Shown: positions 16,230 through 25,888 of the stretch, piece after piece
Layout: every line of letters starts with the position of its first letter
Position numbering within the stretch: position 1 is the first letter of the stretch
Source: an uncultured Lachnospiraceae bacterium
Lineage (GTDB): Bacteria > Bacillota > Clostridia > Lachnospirales > Lachnospiraceae
Assembly: GCA_934352055.1 (NCBI GenBank)
Contig: CAKRJY010000001.1
Span: 62,001-126,000, forward strand
Length of the DNA stretch: 64,000 nucleotides
Direction of reading: 5' to 3'
The notes under the pieces: generated by a model
The model's input: only the letters and a program-made list of their open reading frames with translations
Told to the model about the DNA's origin: nothing
The model's database searches: none
Made by a program: the position numbers and the translations under genes

Positions 16230-16974
16230 ACCGGTACCCCCTTCCCCAGACCGTTTTTATGATGGTCGGATTCTTTGGGTCACGTTCAATCTTGCGACGA
16301 AGATTTCGCATATGAACCATAACCGTATTATTTGCGCCGTAATAATATGATTCCTGCCATACACTTTCATAAAGATGTTCTGCAGAAAAGATTTGTCTTC
16401 GATTGGTTAAAAGCAGATGCAGCAATGCATATTCCGTATCTGTCAGTTCAATCACTTTTCCATCACGGCTGACTTCTTCGCGCGCCTCATCTAAAACGAT
16501 ATCCTGATAGGACAAAATACGTTCTTTGGAAGTATCGGTATCCGCAGCCGTCTGCTTGGCGCTCGTTTGTTTCCCCTGATATACATGATAACGTCGAATC
16601 AATGCTTTCGTGCGACTTACAAGCTCATTATAGGAAAATGGCTTCACAAGATAATCATCTCCACCACTCGAAAAGCCTAACATTTTATCATCTTCCTGTG
16701 ATTTTGCACTCAGAAAAAGAATTGGTGCATTGCTATGGTTCCGGATTTCCACACAGGTCTGATATCCATTTAATCCCGGCATCATAATATCTAAAATAAT
16801 CAGATCAAATCCCTGTTTTTTTGTCTGTTCTATGGCATCCTCACCATTGATTGCTTCGGCAACCTCATAGCCCTCTCCACTCAAAAGAAGACGAATCACC
16901 TCACGGATTTCCGGATTGTCATCTACCACCAAAACATGTGAATTTTGTACTTCTTCTCTATTTTCTACCTGCAT
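16222..16974 (-). CDS. OmpR/PhoB-family response regulator, VanR-like
   Basis: 250-aa two-domain regulator. Receiver domain: acidic pair VVDDN (16-20), phospho-acceptor D62 in LIILDIMMPGLNG, conserved K (YLVKPFSYNEL). A 30-residue Lys/Thr/Ser-rich linker leads to a winged-helix DNA-binding domain ending VWGRGYRCD. It overlaps the esterase gene upstream by 17 nt and the kinase downstream by 8 nt. Its targets cannot be told; autoregulation and control of the coupled esterase or the NSS transporter are reasonable guesses. Confidence 0.93.
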   Translation of the reverse strand: MQVENREEVQNSHVLVVDDNPEIREVIRLLLSGEGYEVAEAINGEDAIEQTKKQGFDLIILDIMMPGLNGYQTCVEIRNHSNAPILFLSAKSQEDDKMLGFSSGGDDYLVKPFSYNELVSRTKALIRRYHVYQGKQTSAKQTAADTDTSKERILSYQDIVLDEAREEVSRDGKVIELTDTEYALLHLLLTNRRQIFSAEHLYESVWQESYYYGANNTVMVHMRNLRRKIERDPKNPTIIKTVWGRGYRCD

Positions 16975-17863
16975 CTGTCACGCTCCCGGTTCTTTCTATA
17001 TCTTTTCCCGTAACTTCCTGCGGCATCGGAATCCCTAACTCTTTGATTGCCTCCATAATGTGACTGGTTGAAATATCCTGAAATTCCAGCTCGTCAAACA
17101 CACTAAAAAGCCATTCCACGGAAAGCTCCAGCCATTTTTCCACATGTGGATTAATCACCTGCGATGAACCGTCTGCGCATGCTTCGTTCGCAAGACTATA
17201 GCCGTGTGGTCCTTTCTGAAAAAGATGATATTCCAACAGACAGTTCTGTTCTTCATATGCCATCACAAGATCTAACGTTGATTTTCTTGTAAGTGTATCC
17301 TCCGCTGTTGTAAACATAAAAAGCGGTGGTGCATCCTTTGTCACAGCCTGCACTGGATTCAGCCACACACGTTCTTCCTCCGTAAGTTCTTTTCCTCCTG
17401 TAAAAAGCATCTGCATCAATTCTGAACCCTTACCACTCATATCCGTAGCTGGATAACCCAAAATCAAACCATTCGGGCGATTTTTACCAAGCAGACCACT
17501 CGACAACGCTAAATGCCCGCCTGCGGAAAATCCACAGGCAAGAATTTTATCCGCATCCACATACCACTCCTTCGCATGAGAACGAATCAAACCAATTGCC
17601 CAATCCATTTCGTTTAAAGGCTGAAATCCTTTAATATCCCATCCCAACGAATAGTGCAAAACAAATGCCTGTATTCCTTTTGCTGCATATGCCAGTGCTA
17701 CTGGCTCCGCCTCACGAGGTGATAAATACACATAACCTCCACCCGGACAAATCACCACTGCCGGACGCATCATTTCCTGTCCCAGCTTCAAGCCACTATC
17801 TTGTATGTAACATTCCAACCAGACCTTTTCGCTGTCCGGATAATAAATCTTCTCATATTGCAT
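16958..17863 (-). CDS. Alpha/beta-hydrolase esterase (acetyl-esterase/BD-FAE type)
   Basis: 301-aa cytoplasmic hydrolase with an oxyanion-hole CPGGGYVYLSPRE (39-51), nucleophile S113 in CGFSAGGH, acid D189 in TTAEDTL and H220 in KGPHGYSLA, giving a complete catalytic triad. The layout is that of small deacetylases acting on acetylated sugars or xylan fragments. There is no signal peptide. It overlaps the response regulator start by 17 nt, an unusual coupling of a metabolic enzyme to a two-component system. Substrate is not known. Confidence 0.85.
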   Translation of the reverse strand: MQYEKIYYPDSEKVWLECYIQDSGLKLGQEMMRPAVVICPGGGYVYLSPREAEPVALAYAAKGIQAFVLHYSLGWDIKGFQPLNEMDWAIGLIRSHAKEWYVDADKILACGFSAGGHLALSSGLLGKNRPNGLILGYPATDMSGKGSELMQMLFTGGKELTEEERVWLNPVQAVTKDAPPLFMFTTAEDTLTRKSTLDLVMAYEEQNCLLEYHLFQKGPHGYSLANEACADGSSQVINPHVEKWLELSVEWLFSVFDELEFQDISTSHIMEAIKELGIPMPQEVTGKDIERTGSVTDAGRK

Positions 17864-18014
17864 ATATGCATGCCTCCCATACCTAGCTCTTTTTAAATTC
17901 TATTATAACCTCCCCACAACATAATTGGCTACTTATTTGTATTCTTTGATGACTTCCCTGTAAAAAGCTGGTTATCTATGTCGATTGGCGCAAAACGAAT
18001 TTTGACAGTTCTTT

Positions 18015-18872
18015 CTATATGAGCAGCAAAAATGTTCCCGCCACAATCAGTACCAGCCCTATGCCTGCTTTTGCTGTCAATTTTTCACGGAACACAATGT
18101 AAGAAAATGCAATGGTTACCAGGATGCTCAGTTTATCGATCGGAACGACGACGCTTGCCGGTCCTGTCTGCAACGCCCGGTAATAACACAACCATGAGCC
18201 TCCGGTTGCAAAGCCTGACAACACCAGAAAAATCCAGCTTTTTTTGTCAATATCTTTGATCGTATGCTGCTTTCTTGTAACGAAGACCACAATCCATGCC
18301 ATAACAAGTACCACAATCGTTCGGATTGCAGTTCCGAGATTAGAATTGATATCAGAAATCCCTATCTTTCCAAGAATAGAAGTCAGACTCGCAAATACCG
18401 CAGAACCGATTGCATAGAGCAGCCACTTTTTATCTTCCTGTTTCGCTTCTGCCTGCTTCTTTTGAATCATCATGTATGTACCAATACCAATGCTGACCAT
18501 CGCCACGGCTTTCATCCATGTCAACTCTTCGCCCAGCAGCACAAACGCTAAAAGCATCGTCAATACCGTACTTGATTTATCAATCGGCGTTACTTTATTC
18601 ACATTTCCAAGCTGCAGCGCTTTGAAATAGCAAAGCCAGGATGCTCCTGTTGCAACACCCGATAGCACCAGAAACACCATCGTTTTCACGGATATACTGC
18701 TCATACCACTTTGTGCACCGGTCACAAAAACCATGAGCCATGAAAATGCAAGCACTACTATGGTACGCAGCGCTGTTGCAACATTTGAGTCCGTATTTCT
18801 TATTCCACATTTTGCCAATATCGCCGTAAGGCCTGCAAACAAAGCAGAGCCAAACGCAAACATTATCCACAT
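18015..18872 (-). CDS. EamA/DMT-family permease
   Basis: 285-aa integral membrane protein of the drug/metabolite transporter superfamily. It is an internal duplication: the first half starts MWIMFAFGSALFAGLTAIL and the second LLYAIGSAVFASLTSIL, and both contain a WLCYFKALQLG/WLCYYRALQTG helix followed by a V-x-P-I-D-K segment. Ten TM helices are expected. GGAG lies 9 nt before the ATG. Exporters of metabolites are common in the family, but no substrate can be assigned. It stands alone. Confidence 0.9.
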   Translation of the reverse strand: MWIMFAFGSALFAGLTAILAKCGIRNTDSNVATALRTIVVLAFSWLMVFVTGAQSGMSSISVKTMVFLVLSGVATGASWLCYFKALQLGNVNKVTPIDKSSTVLTMLLAFVLLGEELTWMKAVAMVSIGIGTYMMIQKKQAEAKQEDKKWLLYAIGSAVFASLTSILGKIGISDINSNLGTAIRTIVVLVMAWIVVFVTRKQHTIKDIDKKSWIFLVLSGFATGGSWLCYYRALQTGPASVVVPIDKLSILVTIAFSYIVFREKLTAKAGIGLVLIVAGTFLLLI

Positions 18873-19001
18873 ATTGTGTCACTCCTTGTTTTTGTACATT
18901 GCACGAATTTTGGTAACAGTATTTTACCACTAATTATTTTTACTTCAATAGTCATTACGATTTTTGCGCATTTCCTAAAATTTTTATTCTCATGCGACAC
19001 A

Positions 19002-19065
19002 AAAACAGCCATCTCCTGCCATGATGTGTGAGGGTTGCCTCAATCCTGCAGGAAATGGCTGTTTT
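19002..19065. terminator. Bidirectional terminator-like hairpin
   Basis: Long stem with arms AAAACAGCCATCTCCTGC (19002-19019) and GCAGGAAATGGCTGTTTT (19048-19065), one mismatch, 28-nt loop; A- and T-runs on the two sides allow use in both directions. It lies 3' of the 943-aa surface-protein gene on the minus strand and faces the promoter side of the EamA gene. Confidence 0.8.
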
Positions 19066-19098
19066 CTGTTACATCTTATTTATTTTTTATCAACAATT

Positions 19099-21930
19099 TT
19101 AACGCTTCTTTTGCGTCTGTCGACTTCTGCGAAGTTCTACAATCAAAAGTGCAAATCCACCAACAATAATGAAGGCAAGTACCATGCAAGATACCGGTGA
19201 AGCTTCTCCGGTTACCGGTGCTTTGGCATTTACTGTTGTTTTCTGTGCTGCCTGTGAAACAGCCGGCGCTCCACCATTTGGCTGGACATTTGTAATGCCT
19301 GCGGTTGGAGTGGAAGGGGTTGGCGTTTCTGCAACCGAAAAGTTTGTTGTTGCTGTTCCACCAATTGACTGAATAGCAATCGTATGGCTTCCCTTGGATA
19401 ACGTATCCAGGAAAGACTGTTTCAGACGTACAATCGTACTACCTTCAGACACATCATAATTGGATTGATCCACTTTCACACCATCAACCAATACAGCTAC
19501 AAATTCACTGAATGGAGCATTAGAGCGGAAAGTCAATGTACCATCCTTACCAATGGTATGTTTACCATTGGCTCCATCAATTATTTTATAGGTGTTTGAA
19601 ACCAATTTTTCGATTGGCTCAGTTTTGGTTGCTCCACATCCCGTACAAGTAAATGTCTTCACACCTTCCTCACTTGTTGTCGGCTGTTTTGTTATTTTTC
19701 CTTCATCCCATGTATGCTGATGATTTGCTTCATCGGCTGTTGTCAGCATAAGCATATACCCTACATGGCGTATCTTGTATTGCGTATCATCACTGACAAT
19801 ATGCTTGCTGTAATCTACATTAGGTGTTGCACTTGCTGCAGCAACAACAGGTTTTCCAGCCACAGGTTTGTCTTCTGTCGATACACCTATGATGCCACTG
19901 AATGGATCTGATATATCTAGTTTCACATATAACGTTTCATAACCACTTTTTTGTGTAGAACTTGTCATATAAACATTGTTATTTTTGCCACCCGCCTTAT
20001 TGTCTATAACTGTGGCACTACCGGAAACATTTAGTTCAGCTGCTCCACCGGTATCATATGCACTAGCTCTTGCTAATGCGGATCCATATACCCCTCCGCC
20101 TTGATAAGTTGCCGTATTTCCGCATATTTTACCACCATTCATGAAAAACTTTGCTGTCCAGCTGACGTATACTCCACCGCCGTTACCATAACTAGACCAT
20201 GTACTATCTGCGGTATTACCTGTAATTATTCCACCATACATATGAAATTCTGACGGCCCATGATCAACGATACGGCTAACTTCAACACCGCCGCCATTTT
20301 TGGCTATATTTCCGCTGATTGTTCCACCATACATATTAAATATGCTGGATTTGCTCCTATCTTCCACTCCTACTACACTGACACCGCTTCCACCAGTATC
20401 ATATTCTGATGTATTGCCTGTAATAGTACCAGCATACATATCAAATGTACCACCTTGTACTTTTACCCCTTTTCCCTGGTATGTTGCGCCTGATGAATCC
20501 TTTGCATGCTTAATCGTTCCCGTACCTTGACAATCCGTCAGTGCGAAATGTCCCTCAACCATGACAGCATCTACATCGTCTGTTACTCCTTCTGGATTTT
20601 TCATGATAATACTATGACCATTCAAACAAAGTGCAACATCGTCTGATATTTTCAATCCACAATACTGATCTCCGCGTGTATATACACTGCTGTATGTATT
20701 AGTAGATGTGATTGTCACATCCTGTTTTAAGTAATAATATCCACCTGATTTAATTTCCGATAAATCATCAATACCCTGCCATACCTGATTCTTATTACAA
20801 CTGTGCCCCTTCGTACTTAAATTGTTCGTGCCACAGACACAATGTGTATGTTCCGTAGGTGTCGGTTCTGGTGCGTCCTTCCCTGTTAACACCAGTTTCG
20901 TAGAATCACTACTATCGTGCATAATCTTATAGTTAGAACCATCACTGGTAATAATGTTACTATAGTCCTTATTTGCAATTGCTCCTTGAACAATAACAAC
21001 CGGATTTTCAACAGTTGGCACCACTCTATCCGTGTACACGCCAATCGTACCATTCATATCACCATCGATTTTAATGATCTTTGTTACTCCTTCATTAGTG
21101 GTATATAAGCCAACATTACTTACACTATTATCTGCCCTTTTATTACCAGTGATGTTGGCATTGCCTGACACTGTCATGTCACTAACAGCGTACACTCCAC
21201 CGCCTTCTTTTTCCGTAATATTACCTGTGATATTTCCACCATACATATAAAAATAACAGCCCCACTGTTTCGGTATATACACGCCACCACCATCACTAGC
21301 CGAATGGTTATTGGTAATTGAGCCACCATACATCTTAAACGTTCCAGATAAATACACGCCACCACCACAATTTCTACCATCAGATGGATTATTACTTGTA
21401 GCATCGTTTCCAGTAATTGATCCTCCATACATATTGAAGGTTCCCCCGCTGACATTTATAGCACTACCTGTATATGTTATTCCATCCTCATTCTTAGCAT
21501 GCGTAACCCTGCCTTTATTCTTACAGTCCGTCATTGTAAATGTAGTATTACTCGTTACGAAAATATCATTACTCAGATTCCTACCTGTCGCTGTAATACT
21601 ATGACCGTTTAAACAAAGTACTACACCATCAGGCACTTGCCAGCCACGATACATTTCCTCCGTATCTGTTGGCACATTAAGTACGACATCATTTTCCAGA
21701 TAGTAATTTCCCGCAGTATCCGGCAGGCTATCCGTTTTTGTCCATGCCTTAAATGTGATTTCCGTTTCCGACGTATGGTCGCCAACATCTTTATGCATTG
21801 CTCCACATACACAGTGTTTGTGTTCACCGGCTGCCTTTACCTGCAATGCCTGACTTGGCATAAGTCCAAGTATCATTCCTAAGCATAGACCTGCGCCAAG
21901 TATTTTTCCGAATAACTTTTTCAACTTCAT
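19099..21930 (-). CDS. Secreted surface protein with two right-handed beta-helix modules and a sorting signal
   Basis: 943 aa from the ATG at 21930 (AAGGAG 7 nt upstream; a longer frame lacks a binding site). Signal peptide of about 34 residues ends ALQVKAA. Two copies of one module follow: HxHCVCG, a YYL-x-D-V strand, LCLNGHSI, a TDC turn, GxxxHAK, then repeated MYGGxIxGN rungs typical of parallel beta-helices (pectate-lyase-like, polymorphic repeats). Then come a KTFTCTGCG segment, an Ig-like domain with TFRSNAPFSEF and VRLKQSFLDTLSKG, a Thr/Pro linker, and a C-terminus KAPVTGE + hydrophobic helix + RRSRQTQKKR. The last resembles an LPxTG signal with Ala for Leu. Probably an adhesin or glycan-binding protein anchored by a sortase. 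No catalytic residues are recognised. Confidence 0.8.
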   Translation of the reverse strand: MKLKKLFGKILGAGLCLGMILGLMPSQALQVKAAGEHKHCVCGAMHKDVGDHTSETEITFKAWTKTDSLPDTAGNYYLENDVVLNVPTDTEEMYRGWQVPDGVVLCLNGHSITATGRNLSNDIFVTSNTTFTMTDCKNKGRVTHAKNEDGITYTGSAINVSGGTFNMYGGSITGNDATSNNPSDGRNCGGGVYLSGTFKMYGGSITNNHSASDGGGVYIPKQWGCYFYMYGGNITGNITEKEGGGVYAVSDMTVSGNANITGNKRADNSVSNVGLYTTNEGVTKIIKIDGDMNGTIGVYTDRVVPTVENPVVIVQGAIANKDYSNIITSDGSNYKIMHDSSDSTKLVLTGKDAPEPTPTEHTHCVCGTNNLSTKGHSCNKNQVWQGIDDLSEIKSGGYYYLKQDVTITSTNTYSSVYTRGDQYCGLKISDDVALCLNGHSIIMKNPEGVTDDVDAVMVEGHFALTDCQGTGTIKHAKDSSGATYQGKGVKVQGGTFDMYAGTITGNTSEYDTGGSGVSVVGVEDRSKSSIFNMYGGTISGNIAKNGGGVEVSRIVDHGPSEFHMYGGIITGNTADSTWSSYGNGGGVYVSWTAKFFMNGGKICGNTATYQGGGVYGSALARASAYDTGGAAELNVSGSATVIDNKAGGKNNNVYMTSSTQKSGYETLYVKLDISDPFSGIIGVSTEDKPVAGKPVVAAASATPNVDYSKHIVSDDTQYKIRHVGYMLMLTTADEANHQHTWDEGKITKQPTTSEEGVKTFTCTGCGATKTEPIEKLVSNTYKIIDGANGKHTIGKDGTLTFRSNAPFSEFVAVLVDGVKVDQSNYDVSEGSTIVRLKQSFLDTLSKGSHTIAIQSIGGTATTNFSVAETPTPSTPTAGITNVQPNGGAPAVSQAAQKTTVNAKAPVTGEASPVSCMVLAFIIVGGFALLIVELRRSRQTQKKR
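19141..19321. repeat. 3' coding repeat, copy A (shared with 22155-22350)
   Basis: The DNA encoding the sorting signal and preceding linker is almost identical to 22155-22350 in the neighbouring surface-protein gene, apart from a 15-base insertion in copy B. This is higher than the similarity in the rest of the two genes and suggests duplication with gene conversion. Confidence 0.75.
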
Positions 21931-21986
21931 AAGCCTTCTCCTTTTTCCCGTTCCTTTGGTGTTGGTTTTCTTTCCATCCACCTTTT

Positions 21987-22060
21987 CTTGTATCTATCAT
22001 ACCTAATTTTTGGGCTGAAAATTTCGTTCGGCGCGAAGTGTAGATTTTGGGGTGCGAAAA
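21987..22060 (-). promoter_or_regulatory. Surface-protein regulon promoter element, copy 1
   Basis: 74-bp element that aligns without gaps to 26998-27071 (about 65 of 74 bases identical by eye). On the minus strand it ends in an extended -10 GGTATGATA (TATGAT 22001-21996) with no -35 consensus; upstream are CACCCCAAAA, ACACTTCGCGC and CGAAATTTT blocks. Lack of a -35 with conserved upstream blocks is the pattern of activator-dependent LytTR-type promoters. Confidence 0.7.
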
Positions 22061-22067
22061 GTAATAA

Positions 22068-22112
22068 AAAAAAACCACCACCTCGCAATGTCTTACAAGG
22101 TAGTGGTCTTAT
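22068..22112 (-). terminator. Intrinsic terminator after the 1248-aa surface protein
   Basis: On the minus strand ACCACTACCTTG pairs with the later CGAGGTGGTGGT, followed by nine T. It separates the operon of the 352-aa and 1248-aa surface proteins from the separately promoted 943-aa gene. Confidence 0.85.
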
Positions 22113-22124
22113 ATAATATTACAT

Positions 22125-25100
22125 TTATGCTTTATGTGCCTTGCGCAATTCTGCAATCAAAAGTGCAAATCCACCAACAATAATGAGAGCAAGTACCACA
22201 CAAGATACCGGTGAAGTTTCTCCGGTTACCGGTGCTTTGGCATTTACTGTTGTTTTCTGCGCTGCCTGATTATTGGTATTTGATGCAGCCGACGTTCCAC
22301 CATTTGGCTGGACATTTGTAATGCCTGCGGTCGGGGTGGAAGGGGTTGTACCAACACCAGTTCCACTACCTGTACCACTTCCCGATCCTGTAGCTTTAAC
22401 AACTGTGAAATTTGCTGTGGCTGTTCCACCATTTGAACGGATTTCCAGCGTATGTATTCCCTCTGCCAAACTATCTAAGAATTCCTTCTTCAAACGTACG
22501 ATGGTACTGCCCGATGCCAATTCATAATGTGACCTGTCTACGATAACACCATCTACATAAACCGCCTGAAAATCACTTAATGGTGCACTGGAACGGAAAG
22601 TGAGTGTTTCCATTTTGCCCTCAGTATATTGTCCGTTATCGCCATCCTTCATTACCGGCTTTTCAGGGGTTGGAGCCGGTGTCGGATTTGGATTCGGTTC
22701 TGGTTCTGGGTTTGGTTCCGGATTTGGTGTCGGTCCCGGATTTGGTTCTGGATTCGGATTTGGTTCTGGATTCGGATTCGGATTCGGTTCCGGATCTGGT
22801 GTCACATTTTCTTTGTTTGGAACAAACACTTCTATGATTGGCGAATCCTTTTTTGTAATATCTCCTTTTATACGCACTTCATATGTTGTACCAGCGGTAA
22901 CTTCCTGACCTAAACTGCTATTCTGACAGGTAATCCAGGTATCTGTTCCTTTTTCACGATACTCCATTTTTGCATCAACGCCCTCAAGGTAACCCTTGCC
23001 ACCTTCTTGTGTTGGCGCGATTCCGGATATGTTTTTCGGTGCTTCCTGCGATGCTTTTTCCGTTGCCAAAATCTGTACATCAACATCTGCTGTAGGTCTG
23101 CCATAAATCGTGATCTTGCTGACATTTCCGCTAGTTGACGATACCCCTATACCGACTTGTCTCATTGCGCTCTTATTCGCTTCGCTAAAGTAATGATTAT
23201 CATCTGCCTGTAATTGCACCTCCTGAATATCATCATTTACTTTCTGCACCAAGTTACCGCCACTGATTTTACTTACGCTTCCATCTTCCGGCAAAACCAG
23301 TTTTACTGTATATTTTTTCATCTGTAAAATGGTCTTTCCATCTTCCTCGGCTATTTCATATGCCGCATGATCCGAAAACAAGCCGCTCATCAGATTAGTT
23401 TTATTTGCAATGATAATCGGTTTCTCTGTTTTGGGTGCCGTCTCGGTCGAAATGCCAATCTGATTTGAGCCATTAAGCTGCACATCCGTCAGTACAACAT
23501 TGTCACGTAATCCCAGATTACTGGATTTATTATTTGCTAACGTGTTATCCTGTATCACAGCAGCATTTTTAACGCTAATCGTTAATGCGCCTTTACCAGT
23601 AGCAGTAGTATATTCATAACATGCCACCCCACCACCATATCGCGCAGCCTGATTTTCTTTGATCACACCGCCAGACATGGTAAAGGAACCCGTCGCTGTC
23701 GCTGATCCGGTGCTGTTGTTAACACCGCCGCCGGAAAGATTGTTTGCACGGTTGCCAATAATTTCTCCGCCCCGCATATTAAAAACAGAGTCTGAGTTAT
23801 CTACACCGCCACCACTTTTTGCTTGATTTCTGCAGACACTACCACTTGTAATGGTACATATGGCATCCAAGTTAGATATTCCGCCGCCGCTTCCAGTTGT
23901 AGTGTTCTCAGAAATTTCTCCTCCTTGCATCTCAAATACTGGTTTTTGATACTTCGCATTGATTACAGCCGGTCCATTATGGACACCAGCGCCTCCACCA
24001 TCACCGCCGGTTATGCTATTTTTAGAAATCAATCCCTTATTCATGACAACTGTTCCACAATTCACCACCCCAGCACCACTTGAACCTGGCATTGTATTAT
24101 TTGTAATGCTACCACCATTCATGGTAAAAGTTGCTCCTTCGACAACCGATACCCCATGACCTCGATTATCGGAAATGCTTCCGCCATACATAGTAAAACG
24201 ACATCTGGATGAAGACACATATACCCCGGCGCCATTCCACCTCGGATGGTGATCCACAGCATAATTGCCTCTGATATTGCCGCCATACATGTCAAACTTA
24301 GTATCTGTGTTAAAGAATGTCACACCTGTTCCACGACTTTCTTTTGCATGGGTAACACTACCCTTATTCTGTCCATTCTCATCCCGGCTACAATCTGTAA
24401 GCGTAAATTTTCCACTGTTAATCTGAATCGTTGCTTTTTCATCATTAGGGCGTGAGTAATCTTTGAATGTATTTGATATGCTGTGTCCATTGAGACAGAG
24501 TACGACACCTGGTTTCGGCTCCCATGTCTCTTTCATCTCAATATCTTTTGTCAGATAATAATTGCCCTCGTTCTTGATCTCATTCAAGTCTGATACTGGC
24601 TTCCATGTCACATCCTTATGCACATGCCCGGAAGAGTTCGCATCCTCTGTACCACATACACAATGCACATGCTGCTCGCTTGCACCTACCGCATAAGACA
24701 ATCCATCTGTATCTGTAATTTCCAGCCAGATTTTGCAGGCAGATAAATCTATATTTGATGCCAAACTGAAGGCTGACTTAATATCTGAAGCATTTACCGT
24801 CTCTGCCCCTGTAATCTGTTTACTGTAATACCAGTCATTTGTTCCGTCATTGCCCTGCACTACAAGTGACACAGGTTGTGATGTACTGCCCTTCACCGCC
24901 TTAATAGCACCTGTTGTGGCATTATAGGTTACCGTACCAATACTCTTACCTGTTCCGTCAAATCTTAAAGTCATCGCCGCCCCCGACGCGATGGTTTTTG
25001 CCACCGCTGTATCAGATGATGCTGCTGTCGCAGCAGATGCAAAGAGAACAGATGACAAATCCAGATTGGAAGCGGGCTGAACAGCGCCGCCATAGTAAAC

Positions 25101-25871
25101 CTCGTTGCAGTTGACCCAAGAATCTGAAGAAGTGAGCAACGCAACATCAGCCAAACCATCTCTAGGTGAACGCAACCAAAAAGCGGCACCGCTGTTCCAG
25201 TAATTGCTCGTGGCAAGTACTGTACTGTTATCACTTCCTGCTTTTATGGTTGAAGAACGATAAGCGTCTGCCGCCAGTGCATATAGCTTGTCTGTAGTGG
25301 TATAGTTATTACGATTCTTCGTGTCCTTCGTTGTCACTGTAGTATTATTCATCAAGTCCTGCTCGGCTGCGGTGAAGTAGGATGTATTCTTAGCCATAGT
25401 CTTTAATTCCCCACGAAGATTACTTGCTCCGTAGTGGTTTGCCAATACTTCTGTTACAGACACTCCACCATAATTACAATCTGACCATAGACTGACATCA
25501 TTCTTATTGCTTCCACTTGATTCAAACTGCGTCGAATATACTATCGGACTTGCGGCAAAGATGATGGTATTATCCCCTAATACACCTTTATCCTTTCCTA
25601 AGATGTACCATTTCTGTGCCTCATCACTGATATTTTTACCAAATACCAGCTTTCCGATATTGGTTGCTTCTCCACTGGCATTTGGTGCAAATGTTCCATC
25701 CATCAACTGATCCTTCGTAGCATAGGTCGATACACTTGGTGACTTGGTTGTACCACCTGCGGCTTTTACACTGACAGCAGTTCCCGGCAGTGCCGGCATT
25801 AATCCAGCCAGCAGGGCGGCTGTGAGTGCGACCGCTGTACCTTTCTTAAATCTTTCTCTGATTGCTTTCAT
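22125..25871 (-). CDS. Large secreted surface protein: DUF6273-like domain, beta-helix module, Pro-rich linker, sorting signal
   Basis: 1248 aa. Signal peptide with AVALTAALLAGLMPALPG and cleavage near VKAAGG. Residues about 50-270 resemble DUF6273 (AAFWLRSPRDG, then a WVNCNEVYYGG stretch). A module with HVHCVCG, LCLNGHSI, LTDC and HAK follows, then about eight beta-helix rungs (MYGGxIxxN, MNGGSITNN, MQGGEISEN). Next is a Pro/Asn/Glu linker of roughly 45 residues (about 1020-1065), an Ig-like domain with LTFRSSAPLSDF, a Gly/Ser/Thr stretch and the C-terminus KAPVTGETS plus TM helix. GAGGAG is 7 nt before the ATG. It lies 17 bp after the 352-aa gene and is co-transcribed. Likely wall-anchored adhesin; no enzyme motif seen. 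Confidence 0.82.
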   Translation of the reverse strand: MKAIRERFKKGTAVALTAALLAGLMPALPGTAVSVKAAGGTTKSPSVSTYATKDQLMDGTFAPNASGEATNIGKLVFGKNISDEAQKWYILGKDKGVLGDNTIIFAASPIVYSTQFESSGSNKNDVSLWSDCNYGGVSVTEVLANHYGASNLRGELKTMAKNTSYFTAAEQDLMNNTTVTTKDTKNRNNYTTTDKLYALAADAYRSSTIKAGSDNSTVLATSNYWNSGAAFWLRSPRDGLADVALLTSSDSWVNCNEVYYGGAVQPASNLDLSSVLFASAATAASSDTAVAKTIASGAAMTLRFDGTGKSIGTVTYNATTGAIKAVKGSTSQPVSLVVQGNDGTNDWYYSKQITGAETVNASDIKSAFSLASNIDLSACKIWLEITDTDGLSYAVGASEQHVHCVCGTEDANSSGHVHKDVTWKPVSDLNEIKNEGNYYLTKDIEMKETWEPKPGVVLCLNGHSISNTFKDYSRPNDEKATIQINSGKFTLTDCSRDENGQNKGSVTHAKESRGTGVTFFNTDTKFDMYGGNIRGNYAVDHHPRWNGAGVYVSSSRCRFTMYGGSISDNRGHGVSVVEGATFTMNGGSITNNTMPGSSGAGVVNCGTVVMNKGLISKNSITGGDGGGAGVHNGPAVINAKYQKPVFEMQGGEISENTTTGSGGGISNLDAICTITSGSVCRNQAKSGGGVDNSDSVFNMRGGEIIGNRANNLSGGGVNNSTGSATATGSFTMSGGVIKENQAARYGGGVACYEYTTATGKGALTISVKNAAVIQDNTLANNKSSNLGLRDNVVLTDVQLNGSNQIGISTETAPKTEKPIIIANKTNLMSGLFSDHAAYEIAEEDGKTILQMKKYTVKLVLPEDGSVSKISGGNLVQKVNDDIQEVQLQADDNHYFSEANKSAMRQVGIGVSSTSGNVSKITIYGRPTADVDVQILATEKASQEAPKNISGIAPTQEGGKGYLEGVDAKMEYREKGTDTWITCQNSSLGQEVTAGTTYEVRIKGDITKKDSPIIEVFVPNKENVTPDPEPNPNPNPEPNPNPEPNPGPTPNPEPNPEPEPNPNPTPAPTPEKPVMKDGDNGQYTEGKMETLTFRSSAPLSDFQAVYVDGVIVDRSHYELASGSTIVRLKKEFLDSLAEGIHTLEIRSNGGTATANFTVVKATGSGSGTGSGTGVGTTPSTPTAGITNVQPNGGTSAASNTNNQAAQKTTVNAKAPVTGETSPVSCVVLALIIVGGFALLIAELRKAHKA
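22155..22350. repeat. 3' coding repeat, copy B (shared with 19141-19321)
   Basis: See copy A. The two begin with the same AATCAAAAGT and both extend through the codons for the TAGITNVQPNGG linker. Long near-identity here allows recombination that would delete or swap one of the two genes. Confidence 0.75.
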
Positions 25872-25888
25872 AATCGTTCTCCTCGTCC

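Noticed and set aside
14841..17863. Vancomycin resistance locus, because of VanR/VanS-like proteins
   Set aside because: No ligase, VanX or VanY gene is present; the similarity is only that of the OmpR/HAMP-kinase class.
22670..22800. Short tandem repeats that could look like a CRISPR array
   Set aside because: The units are 6-12 bases without spacers and encode the NPEP-type linker in frame.
22600..22913. Open frames on the plus strand with Gly-Ser-Phe or Trp-Ile-Arg repeats
   Set aside because: They are the complement of the Pro/Asn/Glu linker in the 1248-aa surface protein; no ribosome binding site.
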